In this document: positions 43,116 to 52,010 of the stretch, piece by piece
Layout: each line of letters begins with the position of its first letter
Position numbering within the stretch: position 1 is the first letter of the stretch
Assembly: GCF_039831995.1 (NCBI RefSeq)
Contig: NZ_JBDOIO010000003.1
Span: 248,001-312,000, forward strand
From: Paenibacillus pabuli
Lineage (GTDB): Bacteria > Bacillota > Bacilli > Paenibacillales > Paenibacillaceae
DNA: 64,000 bases
Direction: 5' to 3'
Notes under the pieces: model-generated
What the model was told of the DNA's origin: nothing
Seen by the model: only the letters and a program-made list of their open reading frames with translations
Database searches by the model: none
Position numbers and translations under genes: made by a program

Positions 43116-44822
43116 GTGAAAAAGATGTGGATGTCTTGTAAACTTTTACTCGTTTTGGCTTTACTGATTACGATTGCTCCATGGGGAGGAAGCCGCGCAG
43201 AGGCGTGGGTTGGCATGCCTATGGGCAAACTTCACGTAAGTGGCAAGAATCTGGTGAACAGCAACAATCAGCCTGTGCTTCTGAACGGTTGGCATCAACC
43301 TTCAGGTGCCTACTGGACGTATCAGAACAGCAATTATTATCTTAATCTGCACGGCAACAATCGTCATGCGGCTACACTGGCCTACCTGAAAGACATTACC
43401 GATACATTTGCGGACACAAGTCCGAAATACGGCAGCAATCATGGATGGAACATGAATCAGGTACGTCTGTTCATTGATCGTGAGGACATGGGTGATGTGG
43501 CGGCGGGTACATACAATTTTGCCGGTGTGCAGACCGTTACGCAGAACGTCATTATCCCATACATTCAATATGCCAAAACCAAAGGTGTGTATGTCGTCCT
43601 GGGACTCGACTTTACGTTGAAGGATGACCAGGCAACCACCGCTTCCAACCTGCAGAAATTCAATCAAATCTGGGGATATCTTGCATCTCGTCCCGAGATT
43701 AAAAGTGCCGATAACGTTCACTTTGAGCTCATTAACGAGCCAGTGAAATCGTATGCGAATGGACATTGGGGCGGATACAACGGGGAAAATGATTTTGTGG
43801 ATCACTGGAATGACTTGCGCAATTTCCAGAACTCCATCATCTCCACGATTCGTAACCAGGGTGCCGATAACGTAATCTGGGCTGCAGGTCTGGGGTATAA
43901 CCAGTTCTACAGTCTGACGGCAAGCCATCCATTGACGGATCCCCTGAACAACTACGGATATGCCGTTCACTGGTATCCGGGTTACGGCGCGTACGATAAC
44001 TTCTCCATTTTGCAAGATCAGTGGAATACCAATGTGAAAGCAGCAGCAGACAAGTATCCGATCAATATCACGGAAGTAACCTGGTTTAAGAACAAACCTG
44101 GTGATTCGGCCTATTGGAACCTGTTTAATGGCAGCAACGAAGGTTTCGGTACCAATACCAAAACCATCTTCAACGCGGCTGGAAACGTTAGTATTGCGGC
44201 TCACATGAACGGCTTCATTCTTGAGCCAGGGCAGCGCAGTTCTTTTGCCGATCCAACGGCTGGACTGAAATGGGATGGCGATGCTTCACGAAGTGCCATG
44301 GGACGATTCCTGTTCAACTGGTACCATGAACGTGCTCAATCGTATCCAGGTAGTGGAAATGGTGGTGGACCCACAACCGGGCTTGTGTCAGGTGCAACCT
44401 ACAAAATTGTGGCCAGACATTCTAATAAGGTCATTGACGTTCCTGGGGGACAAAATCAAAACAATCTACAGCTTCAGCAGTGGAGCGATCTGGGCGGCAA
44501 TCCTCAGAAGTGGGTTCTGACCTCCATCGGCGGTGGCAGTTATACACTAACCAGCGTGAACTCACCGGACAAAGTGATTGATATTCGCAACGGTACCCTC
44601 ACGAACGGTGAAGCGGTTCAGCTCATGAGCAATCTGAACACGACCGCACAGCATTTCAAAGTCAACGATCTGGGGAATGGATATTGGAGTATTATTAACG
44701 TGAACAGCAACAAAGCGATTGAAGTAGAAAACGCTTCCACATCCGATGGTGCCAAGTTGCAGCAGAATACGTACACGGGTGCAACGAATCAACAATGGAA
44801 ATTTATCGCGGTTAGCAATTAA
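43116..44822 (+). CDS. Secreted GH5 glycoside hydrolase with C-terminal CBM13 (ricin-type) domain
   Basis: A 568-residue secreted enzyme. GTG 43116 is chosen since AGGAGG lies seven bases upstream and a classical signal peptide follows (KKMWMSCKLLLVLALLITIAP, cleavage near AEA-W, residue 30); the ATG at 43053 has neither. The GH5 barrel (about 35-405) shows acid/base Glu208 in FELINEPV, the catalytic-region HWYPG, and nucleophile Glu320 in NITEVTWF. A Gly-rich linker (GSGNGGGPTTG) leads to a ricin-like beta-trefoil (about 420-568) with repeated Q-x-W units (LQQWSDLGG, QQWKF). It probably attacks plant-wall glycans outside the cell. The GH5 subfamily, and so cellulase, mannanase or xylanase activity, cannot be fixed here. 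Confidence 0.9.
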   Translation: MKKMWMSCKLLLVLALLITIAPWGGSRAEAWVGMPMGKLHVSGKNLVNSNNQPVLLNGWHQPSGAYWTYQNSNYYLNLHGNNRHAATLAYLKDITDTFADTSPKYGSNHGWNMNQVRLFIDREDMGDVAAGTYNFAGVQTVTQNVIIPYIQYAKTKGVYVVLGLDFTLKDDQATTASNLQKFNQIWGYLASRPEIKSADNVHFELINEPVKSYANGHWGGYNGENDFVDHWNDLRNFQNSIISTIRNQGADNVIWAAGLGYNQFYSLTASHPLTDPLNNYGYAVHWYPGYGAYDNFSILQDQWNTNVKAAADKYPINITEVTWFKNKPGDSAYWNLFNGSNEGFGTNTKTIFNAAGNVSIAAHMNGFILEPGQRSSFADPTAGLKWDGDASRSAMGRFLFNWYHERAQSYPGSGNGGGPTTGLVSGATYKIVARHSNKVIDVPGGQNQNNLQLQQWSDLGGNPQKWVLTSIGGGSYTLTSVNSPDKVIDIRNGTLTNGEAVQLMSNLNTTAQHFKVNDLGNGYWSIINVNSNKAIEVENASTSDGAKLQQNTYTGATNQQWKFIAVSN

Positions 44823-44833
44823 CATTATTGCAC

Positions 44834-44875
44834 AAGAGGACCTTCATGGCTGTTATCGCCGGAAAGGTCCTCTTT
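44834..44875. terminator. Terminator between convergent GH5 and GH8 genes
   Basis: AAGAGGACCTT (44834-44844) and AAGGTCCTCTT (44864-44874) are exact complements around a 19-base loop. The T-run is short, but flanking A and T residues allow use from both strands. Confidence 0.75.
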
Positions 44876-44950
44876 ACGTGAGATTTCAGTCTGCGCGATG
44901 CGCTGTGATGCGTAGGAACTCCATTTGTACGATGACTCATTGTAGAGGGA

Positions 44951-46093
44951 TTAATATATCCGATATCTGCCGCTTAAAGCCAGCAAGCTGAAAAAATACA
45001 GACAGTTATCATAATAGCGGCGCTCACCCTGCCGCAGGGGGGTGTTCCAAAAGAGGCGTACGAAATGTTCGACATGTGGACCATCTGCAGCCAGTGAGGC
45101 CATCGCGTTGGTAGCGAGCAGACCGATCGGATGCAAGGAAGGTTCATCGAACGGTTCACCTTCAATGGTATATCTGCGATATTCGGCGACATCCATGCTG
45201 CTGAAGAAGGACTGAATTCGATTGGATTGCTCCACCTGCCAGGGATCCTTGTCGAACCATTCCCAGTCCAGAGCAATATTCGCGGCAACCCGGTAAGCAT
45301 CGCTGTAAAAGTGTCTAAAATCACCATGCGGCTGAACAGGAGCGGGTGATCCGTCATAGTTCGCATATTCAGGCGAAAGTCCGGTTACAGGATGACAGGC
45401 GGTATGCAGATAAGCTCGACTTGCCGCCGCTGCTTCTCTCCAGAAGGCTTGATCGTCTTCATCCGCATATAATGCAAACAACTCATAGAAATGGGGGAGA
45501 TGGTAGGATGGATCACTGAATGGAGATTCCGGTACGAATTTGATCAATTTGGTTTCCGGGTCCCACATGGGATCTCCCTCGCCATTTTCACCTTGATGAA
45601 TGCATGCGCGGAGGATTCTTCTGGCTTGTTCCTTATAGTTAAAAGGCGCATCTCCATCACCCCAGCGGTTAGAAGCAAAGAAGAGAGCCATCGCGAAAAA
45701 TTCCTCACCATCAGGTGCAGGACCTTGAGATAAGCGGGTTCCATCAGGTTGGCAGTGCCAGGCAAAATAATCCTTGTATCGACCTTCAGCATGCTGCATG
45801 AACGTATGGGAAAAATTCCAGAGCCGATCGAATTCTTCTTTTTTGTCCATCTGAACAGCCATCATCATGCCATAAGACATGCCTTCGGAGCGAACATCGT
45901 TATTACCGGTGTCGAGTAAATAGCCTTTGTCCTCACCCATCGGGTAATAGATTCGCGTATCCTCTTCTCCATAAAACAGCTCGTTCCATGACTCCTCCAG
46001 CCGTGCGTTTATTTCCTGTTCATCATAACCAAATTTGTGGAAGAGATTGTTGTATGTATTTGTATCATAGGCGCCTTGACCGGTGATATTCAT
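44951..46093 (-). CDS. GH8 reducing-end xylose-releasing exo-oligoxylanase
   Basis: A 380-residue cytoplasmic GH8 enzyme that removes xylose from the reducing end of xylo-oligosaccharides. The ATG at 46093 has GAGGAGG seven bases upstream. With this start the general acid falls at Glu70 (NDVRSEGMSYG), the number used for the Bacillus halodurans enzyme. The candidate base is Asp265 (FYSDAYRV), and Leu320-His321-Pro322 match the loop kink that blocks the cleft and makes that enzyme act as an exo-type. No signal peptide is present. It is convergent to the GH5 gene and divergent from the SGNH esterase gene, sharing a control region with a cre-like site. Confidence 0.94.
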   Translation of the reverse strand: MNITGQGAYDTNTYNNLFHKFGYDEQEINARLEESWNELFYGEEDTRIYYPMGEDKGYLLDTGNNDVRSEGMSYGMMMAVQMDKKEEFDRLWNFSHTFMQHAEGRYKDYFAWHCQPDGTRLSQGPAPDGEEFFAMALFFASNRWGDGDAPFNYKEQARRILRACIHQGENGEGDPMWDPETKLIKFVPESPFSDPSYHLPHFYELFALYADEDDQAFWREAAAASRAYLHTACHPVTGLSPEYANYDGSPAPVQPHGDFRHFYSDAYRVAANIALDWEWFDKDPWQVEQSNRIQSFFSSMDVAEYRRYTIEGEPFDEPSLHPIGLLATNAMASLAADGPHVEHFVRLFWNTPLRQGERRYYDNCLYFFSLLALSGRYRIY

Positions 46094-46127
46094 GGGTTTT
46101 CCTCCTCTTATTGCAAACGTTAAATCC

Positions 46128-46167
46128 ATTATATCACGGTAAATGTGTATAAATTAAAGCGTTTACA
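46128..46167. promoter_or_regulatory. Divergent GH8/SGNH control region with cre-like site
   Basis: On the - strand a TATAAT (46128-46133) points toward the GH8 gene. TTAAAGCGTTTACA (46154-46167) matches the CcpA cre consensus at all but one position and covers the expected -35 of that promoter, a position suited to glucose repression. No clear -10 toward the SGNH gene was found. Confidence 0.55.
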
Positions 46168-46375
46168 TTGGAAATCTTAGTTCTTTCCTTTTTCCGATTA
46201 TCATGACCAAAATGAAATGATATGATTGCTGCAAGTCCTATACTTTATCGGGTATCTGTAAAATTATGTAAGTGTTACACTCGTGAAGAAGGACCCACCA
46301 AGCATAAAGTTTTACCCGTTTGGATTCCTTCAAATGACAATGAACTTTATGATCGAAGAAAGGATGGTGGTAAAC

Positions 46376-47668
46376 ATGGTTCGCGATGCAGGAGATACAC
46401 CAGAAGCAGATATACACCAAGGGATAACTGCACCGCGCGATCCCGTTGGAGTGAAGGAGACGAATAACGAGGCAACGTTCGATTACTGCTCCCCTGAATA
46501 TCACAAAATGATTAGCCAATCTCTTTTGAACAAAGGTCACAATGCCAGATTAAAACGGGCAATTCAGAAGGCTGGACAGGGTGAACCTGTTGTTATGGCT
46601 TATATCGGTGGTTCGATCACCCACGGCGCTGGCGCAATTCCTATTCATCTCCGTAGTTACGCCTATCGATCGTATGAGCGGTTCAAGGCGATGTTTGCTC
46701 CATCAGACAGTCGTTCCATTCAGCTGGTTAAAGCCGGAGTAGGCGGAACGCCTTCCGAACTGGGAATGATACGCTATGATCGTGATGTGCTTGGAGATGG
46801 CCAAATTCAACCGGATATCGTCGTTATTGAGTTTGCAGTTAATGATGCGGACGATGAAACCCGGGGGAACTGTTATGAAAGTTTAATATTGAAAGCGCTT
46901 GCTGCAGATAACAAGCCTGCAGTCATCCTTTTGTTCAGTGTCTTTGAGAACGACTGGAATCTACAGGATCGCCTAGCTCCGGTGGGCTGGCATTACAATC
47001 TGCCCATGGTGAGCATGAAGGATGCTCTTGTCGAGCAATTCCACAAGACCAAGCAAGAAGGTAACGTCGTAACCAAAGAACAATATTTTCATGATATATA
47101 TCATCCGACCAACCTGGGACATCAGATCATGGCCGATGCACTGGGTCACCTGTTTGATGCAGTGAATCATGCCGAACTGGACCAGGACGATCATGATCTG
47201 AGAAGGCCGCCTGTGATTGGGGATGATTTCGTCCACGTGAAACTGCTTGATCGAAAAAACGGCAATCAGCTTGCCAAAATCAACCCGGGGTGCTTCGCGC
47301 AGACGGATACCGACCTGCAGATGGCCGAGATGGATGATCACGATTATGCTACGCCGCTCTTCCCGCACAATTGGATGTATACCCGCGGTGATAGGGCCGA
47401 AGCGCAAAAGTTTAAGCTGCAAATGCGCTGCAGGTGTCTTCTATTAATTTTCAAAGACTCCGGAAGCGACGAGTTCGGAACAGCCCTTATCAAAGTGGAT
47501 GGTGTTCTCACCAAACAAGCCAATCCGCATGAAGTAAATTGGACACGCTGTCATGCCATGCTCCTAATTCAAGATAAGCACGTCAGAGAGCATACGATCG
47601 AGATCGAAATGGCAGAAGGGCATGAGGATAAACGCTTCACGATTCTTGGTTTTGGCTATGTCAGTTAA
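46376..47668 (+). CDS. SGNH/GDSL-type hydrolase, possible carbohydrate esterase
   Basis: A 430-residue protein with no signal peptide. Block I is YIGGSITHGAG with nucleophile Ser80 (the usual GDS reads GGS), an Asn-containing block is IEFAVNDADD, and block V is DIYHPTNLGH with Asp240 and His243, so the catalytic set is complete. The C-terminal ~150 residues are beta-rich and could be an accessory domain. ATG 46376 is preferred, with AAGGATGG upstream; further in-frame ATGs exist at 46283, 46349 and 46364. Among xylan genes, deacetylation of imported acetylated xylo-oligosaccharides is the likely role, but the sequence does not prove it. Confidence 0.86.
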   Translation: MVRDAGDTPEADIHQGITAPRDPVGVKETNNEATFDYCSPEYHKMISQSLLNKGHNARLKRAIQKAGQGEPVVMAYIGGSITHGAGAIPIHLRSYAYRSYERFKAMFAPSDSRSIQLVKAGVGGTPSELGMIRYDRDVLGDGQIQPDIVVIEFAVNDADDETRGNCYESLILKALAADNKPAVILLFSVFENDWNLQDRLAPVGWHYNLPMVSMKDALVEQFHKTKQEGNVVTKEQYFHDIYHPTNLGHQIMADALGHLFDAVNHAELDQDDHDLRRPPVIGDDFVHVKLLDRKNGNQLAKINPGCFAQTDTDLQMAEMDDHDYATPLFPHNWMYTRGDRAEAQKFKLQMRCRCLLLIFKDSGSDEFGTALIKVDGVLTKQANPHEVNWTRCHAMLLIQDKHVREHTIEIEMAEGHEDKRFTILGFGYVS

Positions 47669-47698
47669 CAAAACAAAGGCCGGAGATTAATCCAATAG

Positions 47699-48496
<798 letters not shown>

Positions 48497-48582
48497 ATAC
48501 CAACTCAACTCCAACTCCAGTGTCTACCCAAAAAAGTACCGAATTATTCAAAAACTAATCCAAATATCAGGAGGTTTTTACC

Positions 48583-49218
48583 ATGTTTAAATTCGGAAAA
48601 AAATGGTTAACTGTTGTCCTTGCCGCTTCCATGAGCTTCGGAGTATTTGCCGCTACATCCAGCGCAGCAACAGATTATTGGCAGAACTGGACAGATGGAG
48701 GGGGTACAGTTAATGCCGTGAACGGTTCGGGAGGAAACTACAGTGTAAACTGGCAGAACACGGGGAACTTTGTTGTCGGTAAAGGGTGGACTTACGGTAC
48801 ACCTAATCGAGTAGTGAATTACAATGCGGGTGTATTCTCTCCATCTGGCAACGGATATTTGACGTTTTACGGGTGGACACGGAATGCACTTATTGAATAC
48901 TACGTGGTCGACAACTGGGGAACATACCGTCCAACCGGAACATATAAAGGCACAGTGAACAGTGATGGCGGCACATATGATATCTATACCACCATGAGAT
49001 ACAACGCACCTTCCATTGATGGAACGCAGACCTTCCCTCAATATTGGAGTGTGAGACAAACCAAGCGTCCCATTGGTGTGAATTCTACAATTACGTTCAG
49101 CAATCACGTGAATGCATGGGCAAGCAAAGGCATGTATCTGGGCAACAGCTGGTCTTATCAGGTGATGGCAACTGAAGGATATCAAAGCAGCGGAAGCTCC
49201 AACGTGACCGTTTGGTAA
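48583..49218 (+). CDS. xynA: Secreted GH11 endo-1,4-beta-xylanase
   Basis: A 211-residue enzyme that cleaves the xylan backbone outside the cell. A Sec signal peptide ([23 protein letters not shown]) precedes the mature protein beginning close to TDYWQNWTD, as in Bacillus subtilis XynA. The single jelly-roll GH11 domain has nucleophile Glu105 ([13 protein letters not shown]) and acid/base Glu198 ([13 protein letters not shown]), and the thumb [23 protein letters not shown] precedes the ATG. No binding module. It stands alone between the esterase gene and a lipoprotein gene, with its own terminator downstream. Confidence 0.97.
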   Translation: MFKFGKKWLTVVLAASMSFGVFAATSSAATDYWQNWTDGGGTVNAVNGSGGNYSVNWQNTGNFVVGKGWTYGTPNRVVNYNAGVFSPSGNGYLTFYGWTRNALIEYYVVDNWGTYRPTGTYKGTVNSDGGTYDIYTTMRYNAPSIDGTQTFPQYWSVRQTKRPIGVNSTITFSNHVNAWASKGMYLGNSWSYQVMATEGYQSSGSSNVTVW

Positions 49219-49283
49219 CGTCCTAGCTTCTGGTCATCATTCCCAGGGAATGGTTCAATCGTAATTTCCTGAACAGGAGATCT

Positions 49284-49315
49284 AGCAAGACAGGTCCAAG
49301 GCCTGTCTTGCTTTC
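49284..49315 (+). terminator. Terminator after the GH11 xylanase gene
   Basis: AGCAAGACAGG and CCTGTCTTGCT form an 11-bp perfect stem around a seven-base loop, followed by a short T-rich stretch (CTTTC). Confidence 0.78.
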
Positions 49316-49342
49316 AATCCAGGAACCAGAAGGAGACATAGA

Positions 49343-50182
49343 ATGAAAAAGTGGATGCTATTTCTGTTCATTGCAGCTGTGGCTTGCCTAAGCGCTTGTT
49401 CATCAACGAATGCTGATGTAGGGGATCATTTTGTATACGTGGAGGGTGGAACCTTTAAGAGCACCAAGTCGACGTTTAGCGGTAAGGACGTAACCGTTTC
49501 TGATTTTTATATCGGGAAATACGAAGTTACGCAGAAGGAATGGATGGAGATCATGGGCGAGAATCCATCCGGCTTCAAGGGAGACGACCTGCCCGTTGAA
49601 ATGGTGAGCTGGTACGATGCCGTGGAATACTGCAATCAGCGCAGCATCAAGGAAAACCTGAAACCCTACTATAATATCGACAAGAATACGACCGATCCAA
49701 GCAACAAAAACGAAAACGACAATCTCAAATGGACGATCACTGTAAATGAAGGCGCAGACGGTTATCGCTTGCCGACTGAAACAGAGTGGGAGTATGCTGC
49801 AAGCGGAGGCCAAAAAAGCATGAACTACGTCTATAGTGGAAGCAGCAATCCTGATGAAGTAGCCTGGTACTGGATCAATGCAGGGGACAAGATATTGACT
49901 GGCGACTGGAGCTGGCCTGCGATTGAGAGCAACCGAAATCAAACCCAGAAAGTGGGTACCATGAAGGCCAATGAACTGGGCATCCATGATATGTCAGGGA
50001 ATGTGAGAGAATGGTGCTGGGACTGGTACAGCCATCCCGAGAGCCCGGAGAATACCTGGCGTGTAGTCAAGGGGGGCGGCTGGATGGGCGGTGTTAACAA
50101 CAATGAGATTTCCTTTCCGGGTAAATTTGACGCCAATGGATTTGGTCCCGATCAGGGGTTTCGAGTCGTACGTGGAAAATAA
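49343..50182 (+). CDS. Formylglycine-generating-enzyme-like (SUMF1 family) lipoprotein
   Basis: A 279-residue surface lipoprotein with lipobox LSAC (Cys19). The rest is an FGE-sulfatase/SUMF1-type domain: FYIGKYEVTQKEWMEIMG, LPVEMVSWYDAVEYCNQRS, YRLPTETEWEYAASGG, NELGIHDMSGNVREWCWDWY and GFRVVRGK. The C-terminal active-site Cys pair of true formylglycine-generating enzymes is missing; the region reads GGWMGGVNNNEISFPGKF. It is therefore probably a binding or structural member of the family. No sulfatase gene is in the window. The neighbouring xylanase suggests a polysaccharide-related surface role, but this is only positional. Confidence 0.88.
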   Translation: MKKWMLFLFIAAVACLSACSSTNADVGDHFVYVEGGTFKSTKSTFSGKDVTVSDFYIGKYEVTQKEWMEIMGENPSGFKGDDLPVEMVSWYDAVEYCNQRSIKENLKPYYNIDKNTTDPSNKNENDNLKWTITVNEGADGYRLPTETEWEYAASGGQKSMNYVYSGSSNPDEVAWYWINAGDKILTGDWSWPAIESNRNQTQKVGTMKANELGIHDMSGNVREWCWDWYSHPESPENTWRVVKGGGWMGGVNNNEISFPGKFDANGFGPDQGFRVVRGK

Positions 50183-50184
50183 GT

Positions 50185-50212
50185 GGTCCCTTCCTAACAG
50201 AAGGGCCTTTTT
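50185..50212 (+). terminator. Terminator after the SUMF1-like gene
   Basis: GGTCCCTTC and GAAGGGCC pair (one bulge) around CTAACA, followed by TTTTT. Confidence 0.75.
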
Positions 50213-50232
50213 ATTATGTTTTTATTCTGTTC

Positions 50233-51120
50233 TTAATCCACCTTATACATATCAGCATTCACATCATAGTACGAAGAAATAAAATCGCGAAAATGTTCAA
50301 CCGGAGAAGATAACGATTTTTGCTTGATCCAAGATAGGCTTATGGGATAGATCGCTGAATCATCAGCAATTTTTATATAGTGTAACCCCAGTTTTCTACA
50401 TACGGAAACAGGTAACAAAGCGACTCCCTGATCAAGTTTGATAATCTCAAGCAGTGTATGGGAATCTACTTCAAAGACCTGATTAGGTACGAAGCCTGCT
50501 TTCCCGCAGAGCATGGTGGTAAAGTTGCTGTACTCCACATTATCGGCAAGAGATATGAAGGGTTCGTTTGCAACAAGATGTAGCGAGATGTTTGTCTTTC
50601 CAGCGTACGGATGATGGGAAGGTACAACCAGAACAATATCCTCATTAACCAGTACACAACTCTCAATCTCCTCATCCTGGATCGGATGACCTGTTATTCC
50701 TACATCGATGTCCCCTTTTTGCAAGCTTGAGATGATTTCGTTCTTCGTTCCAATGCCTTGATGAATCTGGGTTTGCGGGTTGCTATTAATATATTCGCTA
50801 ATTAGCCCGGTAAGGAATCTTGGATTCGTAATCGAGATTCGAATGATGTTAGATACGTGTTGTTCTTCCGACTGGATCTCCATTTGAGCATTTTCAATCT
50901 CCGTAAAAATCCGGTTAACGTGTTTCAACAGAATTTTTCCTGACGCATTCAATTGAATGTTTCTTCCTTTTCGATCAAACAAGGTAGTACCCAATTCATC
51001 CTCCAGTCTTTTGATTGTCAGGCTTAAGGAAGGTTGAGCAATATTTAGTTGTTGAGCTGCTTTGGAAATGTGTTCGGTATAGGCAACGGTCTGAAAGTAT
51101 TTGAGCTGCAGCAATTCCAT
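50233..51120 (-). CDS. LysR-family transcriptional regulator
   Basis: A 295-residue regulator. The N-terminal winged helix is standard (LQLKYFQTVAYTEHISKAAQQLNIAQPSLSLTIKRLE) and the substrate-binding domain follows (IRISITNPRFLTGLI ... DVGITGHPI ... ALLPVSVCRKL). AAGGAG precedes the ATG on the minus strand. It is divergent from an acetoacetate decarboxylase gene with a 129-base, very AT-rich gap holding a 16-base palindrome, the usual arrangement for a LysR protein controlling its neighbour and itself. The co-inducer is unknown. Confidence 0.95.
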   Translation of the reverse strand: MELLQLKYFQTVAYTEHISKAAQQLNIAQPSLSLTIKRLEDELGTTLFDRKGRNIQLNASGKILLKHVNRIFTEIENAQMEIQSEEQHVSNIIRISITNPRFLTGLISEYINSNPQTQIHQGIGTKNEIISSLQKGDIDVGITGHPIQDEEIESCVLVNEDIVLVVPSHHPYAGKTNISLHLVANEPFISLADNVEYSNFTTMLCGKAGFVPNQVFEVDSHTLLEIIKLDQGVALLPVSVCRKLGLHYIKIADDSAIYPISLSWIKQKSLSSPVEHFRDFISSYYDVNADMYKVD

Positions 51121-51136
51121 TCGTTTCGCACTCCTT

Positions 51137-51152
51137 ATTTATTTCAATAAAT
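51137..51152. promoter_or_regulatory. Putative LysR operator
   Basis: ATTTATT and AATAAAT are exact complements around TC, giving an interrupted AT-rich palindrome just upstream of the LysR ribosome site, in the divergent gap to the decarboxylase gene. The spacing is compatible with the T-N11-A pattern of LysR sites, though AT-rich palindromes also arise by chance. Confidence 0.35.
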
Positions 51153-51249
51153 ATATATAGTACTTATTATGTATTATATTAAATTTAATTATTAATGTAG
51201 AATTTTATTTGTGAGAGATGAAAACATAACTAAAAGGTAGGTGTCCTTC

Positions 51250-51996
51250 ATGAAAATCGATGTGAATAACATAGCCAAAAATCTGAATACACCCCTAACG
51301 GCACCGGCTTACCCCATGCTGCCCTATAAATTTGTGAATCGGGAATACTTAAACATTATTTATCGAACGGATGAAAAAGCTCTACGTGCAGCAGTGCCAG
51401 AGCCTCTGGAAATCGCTGAACCGCTGGTTAAATTTGAAGTGATGTGGATGCCGGATGTCTCCGGATTAGGTGCGTATACCGAAGCCGGACAGGTCATCCC
51501 TGTGCAGTTCAATGGTGAGGATGGCGACTATGTGCATTCCATGTACGTGGATAACTTTCCTGCGATTGCAAGTGGCAGAGAACTCACGGCGTATCCCAAA
51601 AAGTTAGGTGCACCCAAACTATACATTGATTCAGATACACTTGTGGGTACGCTTGATTACGGAACGCTTCGTGTCGCAACCGCAACGATGGGATATAAGC
51701 ATGCTCCGATGGATAAGGAACTCGCCAAAAGTGAAATCTGCCGCCCTAACTTTATGATGAAGATTGCTACGGATTACAGTGGGAATTTAAGAATATGTGA
51801 TTTGATTCGAACCCAAATTACGGATATCGAAGTGAAGGAAGCATGGACGGGACCAGCACGATTACAGCTTTTTGAACATGCATTGGCACCCCTAGCCGAT
51901 TTGCCTGTATTGGAAGTCGTTTCAGCTTCGCATATCCTGACAGACCTGACTTTGAACGCCGCACAGCCTGTATATAACTACCTGGAGCAGAAATAA
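51250..51996 (+). CDS. adc: Acetoacetate decarboxylase family protein
   Basis: A 248-residue protein of the acetoacetate decarboxylase family, which forms a Schiff base to release CO2 from acetoacetate-like acids. The active-site pair is visible as Lys117-Lys118 in ELTAYPKKLGAPKL, matching Lys115-Lys116 of the Clostridium enzyme; the surrounding IASGRELTAYPKK and the N-terminal YPMLPYKFVNREYL are typical. ATG 51250 is preferred over the GTG at 51241 because AGGTAGG is eight bases upstream. It is followed after 14 bases by a ketopantoate-reductase-like gene. Real substrate may differ from acetoacetate, since the family also contains enzymes acting on other keto acids. Confidence 0.9.
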   Translation: MKIDVNNIAKNLNTPLTAPAYPMLPYKFVNREYLNIIYRTDEKALRAAVPEPLEIAEPLVKFEVMWMPDVSGLGAYTEAGQVIPVQFNGEDGDYVHSMYVDNFPAIASGRELTAYPKKLGAPKLYIDSDTLVGTLDYGTLRVATATMGYKHAPMDKELAKSEICRPNFMMKIATDYSGNLRICDLIRTQITDIEVKEAWTGPARLQLFEHALAPLADLPVLEVVSASHILTDLTLNAAQPVYNYLEQK

Positions 51997-52010
51997 GGAG
52001 GAAGTTTACC

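Noticed and set aside
49343..50182. True formylglycine-generating enzyme
   Set aside because: The catalytic Cys pair is missing and no sulfatase is encoded in the window.
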